From Pelargonium cotyledonis (taxonomy: Eukaryota > Streptophyta > Magnoliopsida > Geraniales > Geraniaceae), in NCBI GenBank assembly GCA_036897625.1, contig JAYMTA010000727.1:1-24859 (forward strand): DNA of 24,859 nt. The letters are read 5' to 3'. Under the pieces are notes generated by a model, which was given only the letters and a program-made list of their open reading frames with translations, had not been told where the DNA came from and did no database searches. Of the stretch, positions 11,373 to 18,980 are shown one piece after another (positions within the stretch are counted from its first letter, which is position 1; the number at the start of each line of letters is the position of its first letter). The translations under genes and the position numbers were made by a program.

Positions 11373-11480
11373 TCTTCAATCCTCCAACGTCCTTGGCTAA
11401 TCTCAGCCTCACTCGCTCACTTCACTTCTCTTCACCAAATCCAAGATAATTTTCTACCTTTCTCTCTACCCACAATTTTG

Positions 11481-14400
11481 ATGGCCATAGCCACCGTGTG
11501 CACTTCTTGTCCGACCTGCTCTCCCACTCTCCCTACAATCCCTCTCCCATTGCTCAAGACCCACCAGCCCCTCCAGTCAATACCCTTCAAATTTGACCTC
11601 AATTTGGTCTCCAGTGACGTATTAACCATTGCACCGACGGCCGAGGCGGTGTCTACTGCGAGCCCCTCCCTGGAGGCCGCCAGAGACGCCGCCATGGCCG
11701 GCGAGAATGAGGTGAAGTGGAATTGGACATGTGGGCTGGAGGCGAGGAGGAAGAGGAGGAGGAAAAGGAGAAGAGGGTTGGAGGGAAGGGAAAATGGGGA
11801 GGTTGTGGAGGTGCCATTGATTCTGTCTGTAAAGCCTGGCCGTTTCACTCGAAAACAGGAGGCTGAGCTGTGTATGATGATCCAGGTGTGTTTTGCTTCT
11901 CTCAATGTCCTTCATGAGCTGAGTGGGTGTTTATGTTATTGGGTACTATCTGAATCCACCATTGTTAATGTGCATGTGTCAAATTGGCTCAAATTTGTTA
12001 TTTTTATTTTTTAGATTCTATATAAGCTGTTAGTTCTTTTGTATTTAACCTTCAAGTTACTCAACCAGAAAAGAAATAAAGAATGCAACACAATTGTAAT
12101 ATCTACGTTCATCCATTATATGAATTGATTCTTGAACTGATGCATATTCATCTCCATTTATTGATTGTTCTTGTTATGAACACATATGTATCCTTACACA
12201 TCATTGTATTTGTTGGAGACCTTCTTTATTCCCTCTGTTACCTTTAGATTCATCTGTTCTAGTTCATCAAAAAATTTAGGTAACAAATCCATGGTAATTA
12301 TAATGGTTTTCTTCTTCCCTAAAATCTTTGGATCATGAAGTTTATTTAGTTGTTTGTATGTATTTTTTTAAAAGAAAAAAAAATGTACACTTCGATTTAT
12401 CAAGGTGTGTGTAATGTGTATATCTGATTAGTTTTTACTTGAATAATGCAATTTAAGATTTCTGTAAAACATTTCGTCGTTCACATTTTTTTATTATAGT
12501 GATCAACGAGATATTGTACTTGAATTATATATTCTGTACGTAGGAAGGAGCAAGGTTAGAAGTGGAAAGAAGGAGAATGGCAGAAGCTTGTATGCATGAG
12601 CCAAGCTTGAAACAGTTGGCCAGTGCTACGGGAATGAGCATGCGAAGAATTGATAATATTTTGTGTAACGCAAGAAAATCCAAAGAGATAATCATCCGAG
12701 CGTATAGGGGACTTGTTAGCTCAATTGCCACTAGCTATCAAGGAAGAGGATTAAGCCTCCCAGAGCTCATTCAGGTCCATACATCATATTCTTTTCAGTT
12801 GTGCCTCTTAAACTGTGCTAATGAAACATCTCCTTTTTTTCAGGAAGGGAGCATGGGGCTTCTTCGAGGAGCTGCGAAGTACGACCCCAAGAGAGGTTGT
12901 AAGCTATCAACATATGCTTATTGGTGGATTAGACAAGCAATCACTAGATCCTTAGCAAACCAGTCAAGACTAATCAGATTACCAGTAAGTCATTGTTTTC
13001 ATCATCAATTTGTTTTTTTTTTTTAAATTTAAAATAATCTTCCTAGGTTGTGCCTTTGCTGTGTGAAATATTCTAAATTTTGATGTAGAGTCACCATCTT
13101 TGACCAAAAGTAAATCTGAGTTTCATTTGTTTATAATGTAAGCTAAATAATAATGTCATTACTCATTAGTATTTTGAAATTTTCTTCCCTACTTAAGAGT
13201 GAAGACATTGTTTTTAGTGCTCTTGTGCAATTATAAGGTTGTTGCCTTGTGACCAAGAGATCACAGTTTTAAGTCAGGGAAACAACATTTGCAAATCAGG
13301 AGTAAGGCTTCGTACAAAAATGACCCTCCACAAACCTGCAGTGGAGGGAGTCATTAGTAATTTTTTGCCTACTTAAGACCTTGTTTTTTGGCCCAACTGT
13401 AAGGCTGTTGCCATGTGATCACTTGTTATAGTTATGGAAACAACCTCTGCAAAGCAAGAGTAAGGCTTCGCACAGAAATGAGCCTCCCAGACTTGCAGCG
13501 GTGGGAGTCTCGAGCACTGGGCTGCCCCCGACGACAACCTTAGGTTGCTTACTCGACCATCTTCTCTCTCTTCCTCATGTTCTCTTTCTAGGTTATAGTT
13601 ATCTTCTTGCTCCACACAGGCAATCTAACCTTCCCAAAATAGACTCGGCGATATCATTTGGTGATATCTCTTGGCATCCTCCTTGGTGTTCTCCTCCGAA
13701 GAAGCTCTAATGACCCCCATCCTTGTGTTTTATTAACATTTTGATGACTCCAGCGTGGTCGCTTTCCTCATGTTGGCACAACTTAAGTGTTTCCTCTTTC
13801 CGTTCCCCGTTGCATGCACTGCCACTATACTCATCGGTTCTATGGTCAATCTTTCCTGTTTCTTCAACAATCTCAAAGTTATCACCTTGAGTTTGATGAG
13901 GAGTGTTAGAGAAAATTTTTCGATGCAATAAAACTAATATCCATGATTTCCTCATGTAATCTTTTTAGTTATTCACTTTCCTTTTTTGTTATTGTTCCTA
14001 GTCAAATTATACTTATATAAAGATCAATAATATATTTTCTCTATTATATTTCAACAATTGTCATTAATCTTTGCATTCTTTGGTTGCTGCATCTTTTATT
14101 TATAAAAACTGTGGGTTCCATATGGTTTCCTTCTTCCGAATTTACTTTACTCTAAAAGTAGGTTTTTGGAGGTAAGCTGGTAATTAGTGAATGCATGTTA
14201 GCTTGTCATGTGCAGGAAAATGTATTGAGTATGTTGGCGAAAATTACTGAAGCTAAGAACATCTTGAGCAACAGATTACGGCGGTCGCCTTCTGATGATG
14301 AAATTGCCGAGTTTCTGGATATACGAGTTTCAACTGTGAGGCTTATTATCGAAAGGAGCACTCCTCCAATTTCGTTGGATAAAGTAGTAGTCACAGACAA

Positions 14401-15507
14401 TGGCCCCCTGAAACTCCAGGTATTTCTCTTGAACTTCGTTTCCTTAATTTATGAATATCGATGGAGTATTACTCTGAGTTGCTAGTAAAACATAGTCATT
14501 TTACTTATCTTAGGAGTTATGTCACAAGACTCCTCTAGTCATCTACTGTTGTGGCCAAAGTAACCTATAGCAAATTCTCTTTTATGAGTTCATATTGCGA
14601 TTGTCCAGCTAGGAAGCAAAACAAAGTTTAATAAAATATACTCCTCCGGTCTTAAAATGAGTTTTTGTATTATCTATTTTTTGGACAAAATTTAGTGGAA
14701 TTGAGTGAGTGATATTTCTCTGAACCTCATTTGAATTTATTGGTAATTCATTTATATTTGACTTCCTAAAAAGAAAAGAAAAATACACATTTTGAGAGTT
14801 TTAGAGAACCAAGATACTCATTTTGGGACAAACGGAGCACTGCAAACACAAAATAGAAAGAGATATAAACAAACAATTAGCACAAAACTCGTATTAACAA
14901 CAGTTTATGGGGGTAGCATACCGTATACATATTATACCTACCTTAGATGTACCAATACTTCTGACATCATTCGGTACTATGACTCTTGCTGATGACGAGA
15001 AAGGGCTCTTGCCTAACTCAAACCTCGGGTGTTCTCCAAGTGTGTTTGTACCCCTTTGTTCCTTACCATGGCACGTCTTTGTGAAATAACTCCATTGAGA
15101 AGAAAGGTGTTAGGAGACCCTTGTGGTCCATCTCTAGATACTCTTAGATACTTCTCTGAAATCTGCTACCATTCGTTTCCCGTAATAGTCAAACTTGCTT
15201 TTGTTTAATTCACATTCTATCACAGGACATCATATCAGGGCCAGACGAATGGAACCCAGAAGTGATATTGAAGAAGCAGCTAATAAAGCAAGAGGTGGAG
15301 AAGCTTCTCAATACACTAAGCGAAAGAGAATCATGCATACTGAGATTGCACTATGGGCTGGACGGCATTACCCCCAAGTCTTGCGAGGAGATAGGGATAA
15401 TGTTTAATCTTTCAAGGGAGAGAATCCGGCAGATCAATGCCAGCGCATTGGCAAAATTACGACAAACAAGTATAGCGGACGAACTGAAATTGTTGTACTT
15501 TTCATAG
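11481..15507 (+). CDS. SIG4: Plastid RNA polymerase sigma factor, SIG4 type (420 aa)
   Basis: Sigma-70 factor directing the bacterial-type plastid RNA polymerase to promoters; in Arabidopsis SIG4 is linked to ndhF transcription. Five exons: 11481-11885, 12544-12774, 12844-12984, 14216-14419, 15226-15507, all with GT-AG borders and codon-aligned junctions. Residues 1 to about 60 are rich in S, T and P, fitting a transit peptide. An arginine/lysine cluster at 89-98 resembles the one I recall in Arabidopsis SIG4. Region 2 spans about 190-259, with the core-binding and -10 segment GCKLSTYAYWWIRQAI at 231-246. Region 3 is about 260-315. Region 4 covers about 350-410, with the -35 helix-turn-helix LSRERIRQINASALAKLR. 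The length matches Arabidopsis SIG4 as I recall it (419 aa). ATG 11481 is chosen because the preceding in-frame codon is TTG. The protein is far shorter than other plant sigmas, which favours SIG4. Introns 3 and 4 carry mobile DNA. Confidence 0.9.
11886..12543 (+). other. SIG4 intron 1 (658 bp)
   Basis: Donor GTGTGT after the codon for Q135 and acceptor CGTAG before EGARLE. AT-rich, with an A-tract near 12370-12383. I see no repeat ends or coding sequence. Confidence 0.7.
13225..13352 (+). mobile_element. Au-like SINE, copy 1 (degenerate), in SIG4 intron 3
   Basis: Contains the run ordered as in Au-type plant SINEs: AAGGTTGTTGCC, a TCACAG...GGAAACAAC stretch where the Pol III B box would sit, GTAAGGCTTCGTACA, then GACCCTCCACAAACCTGCAGTGG. 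The B box is decayed (GTTTTAAGTC in place of GGTTCGAGTC). Boundaries are approximate. Copy 2 follows in the same orientation about 40 bp downstream. Confidence 0.6.
13393..13529 (+). mobile_element. Au-like SINE, copy 2, in SIG4 intron 3
   Basis: Repeats the copy 1 order: AAGGCTGTTGCCATGTGATC, GGAAACAACCTCTGCAAAGC, GTAAGGCTTCGCACA, and a CCTCCCAGACTTGCAGCGGT segment. It then adds the usual Au 3' end, GAGCACTGGGCTGCCCCC, which copy 1 lacks. The two differ at many positions, so they are old copies or two independent insertions rather than a fresh duplication. Confidence 0.65.
13530..13903. other. SIG4 intron 3, unidentified middle part
   Basis: About 370 bp between the SINE pair and the LTR-like block. 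The minus strand is open from 13955 to 13707 (82 aa), crossing the LTR-like boundary. The opening has no motif I recognise and could be decayed retrotransposon coding DNA. A small dyad (GATATCA...TGATATC) lies near 13650. Confidence 0.35.
13904..14056. mobile_element. Possible solo or partial LTR of a Copia-like retrotransposon
   Basis: A 153-bp block begins TGTTAGAG and ends TTTCAACA, so it has TG...CA termini on both strands. Read on the plus strand it is preceded by TTTGATGAGGAG, a weak match to the purine tract (GAGGGGGAG) often seen before Copia 3' LTRs. Read on the minus strand it has a TATATAAG box. Orientation is therefore unclear. No partner LTR or target duplication was found. Weak call. 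Confidence 0.35.
14641..14838. mobile_element. Stowaway-like MITE in SIG4 intron 4
   Basis: The left end CTCCTCCGGTCTTAAAATGA follows TA at 14639-14640. The inverse of the right end reads GTGCTCCGTTTGTCCCAAAA, then TGAGTATCTTGG. Both match the Stowaway terminus. The interior is AT-rich and non-coding. The right border is approximate because the final bases before the expected TA have diverged. Confidence 0.72.
14839..15225 (+). other. SIG4 intron 4, remaining part
   Basis: Sequence between the MITE and the exon 5 acceptor (TATCACAG). Short open frames occur but show no recognised motif. I see no RNA gene. Confidence 0.5.
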
Positions 15508-15843
15508 ATTATGTGTTCTTTTGCTGTAATGAAAATGAACAATGATATTCCAAATCAACCAAGAATGGTGAAGTTGCACCAAAGCTTTAGAAGATGCATC
15601 CAGGCTTTTCTTAACTTAGTCATCAACATTTTAGCTGCATAATTCGTACAAGTCCCGAAATTCGGCAAAGAGATTACATTTTGAGTCAGAAACAAAAGAT
15701 CATTTTCAGCTTTTCATTCTCATTTGATCAAATGTAACTTGGGTTCAAACTTCACTTAATCTCCACACAACAAGGCTTTGTGACATGATTATGCTAGGAA
15801 TATTAAAGATGTTAAATTAATAAACAAAATGGCCAGCAGAATA
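15508..15843. other. SIG4 3' UTR and spacer to tRNA-Gly
   Basis: The SIG4 stop (TAG at 15505-15507) is followed by AT-rich sequence including GCTGTAATGAAAATGAACAA, a plausible plant poly(A) signal region. CAA trinucleotides just upstream of the tRNA (near 15828) fit the plant tRNA start context. Nothing else is seen. Confidence 0.5.
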
Positions 15844-15915
15844 GCGTTTGTAGTCCAACGGTCAGGATAATTGCCTTCCAAGCAATAGACCCGGGTTCGA
15901 CTCCCGGCAAACGCA
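15844..15915 (+). tRNA. tRNA-Gly (anticodon UCC)
   Basis: Complete 72-nt nuclear tRNA gene without intron. The acceptor stem GCGTTTG (15844-15850) pairs perfectly with CAAACGC (15908-15914), followed by discriminator A. The anticodon stem ATTGC/GCAAT (15870-15874, 15882-15886) closes the loop CTTCCAA, with TCC at 15877-15879 reading GGA codons. The T arm is CCGGG-TTCGACT-CCCGG. Internal Pol III promoters are an A box near 15851-15861 and a B box, GGTTCGACTCC, at 15894-15904. CCA is not encoded, as expected. The T and anticodon arms match plant tRNA-Gly(UCC) as I know it, so it is probably functional. Confidence 0.96.
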
Positions 15916-15923
15916 TCCTTACA

Positions 15924-15928
15924 TTTTT
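15924..15928 (+). terminator. RNA polymerase III terminator of tRNA-Gly
   Basis: TTTTT, 9 bases past the tRNA 3' end, is the usual oligo(T) Pol III stop signal. Confidence 0.8.
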
Positions 15929-16035
15929 GAATTTAACAGCTAGTTTTGTACGGACGTATTACGACACGTCATTGCTGGCTTGGCGGGGAAAAATGGGCCA
16001 AAGGAAAATGAACAAAAAAAGAAAAAAGACCCCAC

Positions 16036-16155
16036 AAAAAGGTCTTCCCAGCCACAGTCGACGAGGATGTTGAAGCCATCAATGGAGACCAGATAGGACA
16101 ATGGGTTCTCGTTGTACACGCCGCACAGTGGCGTTATTTGCACCGATGTTCCCAT
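16036..16155 (-). pseudogene. Orphan first coding exon of CPSF100 (CPSF2), truncated gene copy
   Basis: The 40 codons from ATG 16155 run MGTSVQITPLCGVYNENPLS, then a segment with VSIDGFNILVDCGWEDLF. They match the start of plant CPSF100, a subunit of the mRNA 3' cleavage and polyadenylation complex, almost residue for residue. After DLF the sequence meets GTGGGG, a possible splice donor, and homology stops. The expected continuation (DTSLLEPLSR-like) is absent, and leftward lie only tRNA-Gly and SIG4. Intron-like sequence after the exon and a leader-like upstream stretch with a possible CAG acceptor at 16227-16229 suggest a genomic fragment rather than a processed copy. The first 40 codons are intact, so the break is by truncation. 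A protein of about 740 residues cannot be made from here. Confidence 0.82.
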
Positions 16156-16188
16156 TAGAAGCTAGCGAGCGAGCGAGATCGCAACAGC

Positions 16189-16302
16189 TACTCTCTTCTG
16201 TTCGAGTTCGAAGTTCAAGTTTTTGCCTGCAATTTCAGTAAAAGGGATTTAGGAGACGAAGCAGCGAACCGGCGTCGTTTTTACGAAATACTCTCTTCTG
16301 TT
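16189..16302. repeat. Exact 14-bp direct repeat 100 bp apart (TACTCTCTTCTGTT)
   Basis: Copies at 16189-16202 and 16289-16302 lie in the leader/promoter side of the CPSF100 fragment. A (GAGC)n-like run is adjacent at 16163-16177. Confidence 0.7.
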
Positions 16303-16366
16303 TTGTGTGTGAATACTTGATTTTGAATCACATAAGACCCTTATTTTGTGTGTGTACTTGATTTTG
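16301..16366. repeat. Imperfect direct repeat TTTTGTGTGTG..TACTTGATTTTG
   Basis: Copies at 16301-16325 and 16344-16366 differ by a two-base gap (GTGAATACTTG against GTGTACTTG). It is probably simple-sequence slippage in a GT-rich stretch. Confidence 0.65.
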
Positions 16367-16379
16367 TTTTGTGAAAAAT

Positions 16380-17195
16380 TCCCGTAAAAGTTAATTATAT
16401 AACATTATAATAATAAATAAATAACACGCCTAATTACTAAATTATGATTATATTTTCACTCAAATATATATAAAATTAATTAATAAATAAAGTTGTATTT
16501 CTCGAAGTGAAAGATCCGAAGGACCCATAAGGTTGGAGATTCAGAAGAACCGAAATACTATAAGTCACCCAAAAGTGTAAAAAGCATAGTAACAGTAGCG
16601 AGCCAAGGTATGTGACTCGCATGAATGATGAGGCTGAAAGCCTCATTACTATTGTTTTGATAGTTCTAACTCGTGTCAATATTTGACTAGAGTCAATGCT
16701 CAAGGAAAGATAAAGGCCTTTTGGAGGGAATGCATGTATAATGGAACGAGTTTGGATTGAATTTTGAACTATTGTAGATGAGCAAATATTATATAAACGT
16801 CTAAAAATACTATGAGAGAGGGCAGAGGTTATGATTTCATCTCCACATGGAGTCTTGTTGAGTCCCTCAACTCGACTGATTCAACGAGACGACACATTCC
16901 CAAGTGTAGGACACATGCCACAACTATGGCTTCCAGTCAAGCTATCATTCTTAAACTCAGCGAGTTGAGTTGATGTAAATAGATTTAGGCGAACACAAGT
17001 ACGTATAATTGTTTATTGATAAAGTGTCGGCATCCTTTTAGTATTGACTATTGATTTATTAGCTTGAGATTTCTATTAGAGTACTTCTTAGTCAAATTTT
17101 GAATTTTGATTACTAGGGTTCACAACACATATTTTGTTTCTTTGTTCGCTGTATTCACTATGCATTAAAAGCAGCGGAAAAAAAGAAGCACCACC
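16380..17195. other. Spacer and promoter region of the PPR gene
   Basis: AT-rich sequence with a TATATATAAAATTAATTAATA stretch near 16466-16486 and a perfect 8-bp stem with a 3-base loop at 16628-16646 (ATGAGGCT-GAA-AGCCTCAT). No coding exon is recognised. The PPR promoter must lie here, but I cannot pick a convincing TATA box close to the gene. Confidence 0.5.
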
Positions 17196-18980
17196 ATGAA
17201 GACGATGATCGGCAAATACAGTGCCGGAGCTGCCGCCCATTTCGGCGGTGCTCGATTCAGAGGCCAAGTTACTGCCTTTATTCACTCCCAATCCCAAATT
17301 TCAACTAATCCCCAAAATTTCCAAAACACAGATGGTTCTGTAAATGCCAATCCCTCCAAATCGCTGAGCTACATTATTGTCGATTTCAATCGGATGCTTG
17401 AATCTCAACCATCGCCTTCAATTTCCGATATCTGTAAAGTACTGACCAGAGTGAGCAAAATGGGACACCACTCCATGGTGTTATCTCTGTACAGAGAAAT
17501 GGGTATGCGTCTTGTTCCCGTTCCTTTTGATTTGTTTACTCTCAATGTTGTCATCAATTCTTGTTGTAAATTGAACAATGGTGTTGGTGTTGGTTATGGT
17601 TTCTCTTTATTTGGTGCCATTTTTAAGTTCGGGTTCGAACCTAACACGATAACGTTTAATAATTTGATTAAGGGATTGTTTTTGGAGGGTAGAGATGCTG
17701 ATGCTCTTAGATTGGTTCACAAGTTAACTAAAAGATGTGAAGTAAATGTGTACACTTACGGAATTGTAATTGATGGGTTGTGCAAGATGGGAAATTTGAG
17801 GTTGGCTCTTGATTTGTTTTGGGATATGAAAATGGGGAGGTGTAGTCCCAACAAAGAGATCTATAGTGCTATTATCAATGGTCTTTGCAAGGGCGGAAAA
17901 GTTGGTGTGTCCTTCAGTTTAGCTGGTGAGATGATTAAGAAAGGCGTTGTGCCGGATCTTGTTACCTTCAGCACTCTGATTAAGGGTCTCTTTATGGAGG
18001 GTGAGGTCTATGCCAGTCTCAAGTTGTTTGACAAGTTGCCTGAGATTTTGAAAGATGTTCAACATAATCAAATCATGTATGGAATTGTTATTGATGGTTT
18101 GTGCAAGACGGGGAATGTGATGGCGGCTATGGACTTGCTCAGAGATATGAAGGGAGGAAGGTGTAATCCGGGCGCACCGATCTATACTGCAATCATTGAT
18201 GGTCTTTGCGATAACCGAAGGGTTGATGTGGCTTTGAGGTTCATGGGCGAAATGGTAAAAAGATGTGTTATGCCGGATCTTGTTACCTTCAACACTTTGA
18301 TAAAAGGACTCTTTCTTGGGGGTGAAGGTAATGCTGCCCTTAAACTGTTTCACAAGCTACCCAAAATTTTGAAAAATGTTCATCGTAGTCAAATCACTTA
18401 TGGAATTGTTATTGATGGTTTGTGTAAAATGGGAAATGTGGACGCAGCTATGACAGTGTTCACGGATATGAAAAGAGGAAGTTGTAGCCCAAACGAGAGG
18501 ATATATACTGCACTCATGGATGGTCTTTGTAAGAGTAGAAGGGTAGATGAAGCTTTCGTTTTATTCAAAGAAATGGTTAAAAAACATGTTATGCCAGATG
18601 TTGTAACATATAGCGTACTGATCAATGGACTTTGCATGAATGGGAAGCTTCAAGATGCACGGGTACTCTTCGGCCGCCTTTTAACCAATGGTGTACGTCC
18701 TGACGTTGTTACATTTACTGCACTCATAAACGGGCTTTGTCAAGAGGGATTTCTAGTGGAAGCCGAGGAGTTGCTGCTGAAGATGGAAGATAATGTATGG
18801 AAACCCGATAACGCAACTTACAATGCAATCATATGTGGATTTCTAAAATGGAAACAGAGGCGCAAGGCAATGGAATTTATACTAAAGATGGTTGAGAGGA
18901 ATTTCTCTCCGCACGCTGCTTCCATATCCAAGTTGACGGATTTGTTTGGGGCTGGTGAGCGAAACTGTGAAATTAATTGA
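17196..18980 (+). CDS. P-class pentatricopeptide repeat protein, 594 aa, single exon
   Basis: PPR proteins bind organelle RNA in a sequence-specific way and affect its stability, splicing or translation. This one is intronless, as most plant PPR genes are. About 13-14 motifs run from residue 74 to 572, nearly all 35 residues with the usual ...TYN.LI.GLCK... and ...GV.PD consensus. No E, DYW or SMR domain follows; the chain ends 22 residues after the last motif. The N-terminus has basic residues and few acidic ones over residues 1-45, fitting a mitochondrial or plastid presequence. ATG 17196 sits in a good context (CACCACCATGA). The repeat style (GLCK, VTFNTLIKGL) resembles the Rf-like and At1g12620/At1g62-type P-class group; membership is inference. 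Residues 150-467 are a three-fold higher-order repeat. No frameshift is present, so it should be functional. Confidence 0.93.
   Translation: MKTMIGKYSAGAAAHFGGARFRGQVTAFIHSQSQISTNPQNFQNTDGSVNANPSKSLSYIIVDFNRMLESQPSPSISDICKVLTRVSKMGHHSMVLSLYREMGMRLVPVPFDLFTLNVVINSCCKLNNGVGVGYGFSLFGAIFKFGFEPNTITFNNLIKGLFLEGRDADALRLVHKLTKRCEVNVYTYGIVIDGLCKMGNLRLALDLFWDMKMGRCSPNKEIYSAIINGLCKGGKVGVSFSLAGEMIKKGVVPDLVTFSTLIKGLFMEGEVYASLKLFDKLPEILKDVQHNQIMYGIVIDGLCKTGNVMAAMDLLRDMKGGRCNPGAPIYTAIIDGLCDNRRVDVALRFMGEMVKRCVMPDLVTFNTLIKGLFLGGEGNAALKLFHKLPKILKNVHRSQITYGIVIDGLCKMGNVDAAMTVFTDMKRGSCSPNERIYTALMDGLCKSRRVDEAFVLFKEMVKKHVMPDVVTYSVLINGLCMNGKLQDARVLFGRLLTNGVRPDVVTFTALINGLCQEGFLVEAEELLLKMEDNVWKPDNATYNAIICGFLKWKQRRKAMEFILKMVERNFSPHAASISKLTDLFGAGERNCEIN
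17643..18596 (+). repeat. Higher-order repeat: three tandem three-motif PPR units
   Basis: Codons 150-253 (17643-17954), 254-360 (17955-18275) and 361-467 (18276-18596) are homologous units of three PPR motifs. In each, motif 1 has TF.(N/T)LIKGLF, motif 2 has YGIVIDGLCK(M/T)GN, and motif 3 has IY(S/T)A(I/L)(I/M)(N/D)GLC. Units 2 and 3 share a 37-residue first motif with the extra stretch LP(E/K)ILK(D/N)V. Unit 1 lacks that insertion. This indicates successive internal duplication. Confidence 0.85.

Noticed and set aside
11478..11480. Start of SIG4 one codon upstream
   Set aside because: The codon at 11478 is TTG. The first ATG in frame is 11481 and suits a plastid-targeted protein.
11432..11915. 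Minus-strand ORFs of 157 and 97 codons
   Set aside because: Antisense shadows of SIG4 exon 1, whose plus frame is supported by splice-compatible homology.
16036..16155. CPSF100 as a functional gene
   Set aside because: Only the first 40 codons are present. No downstream exons exist between here and the left edge, which is occupied by other genes.
17919..18353. 144-codon minus-strand ORF
   Set aside because: Antisense to the PPR repeats; its periodic composition mirrors the repeat units.
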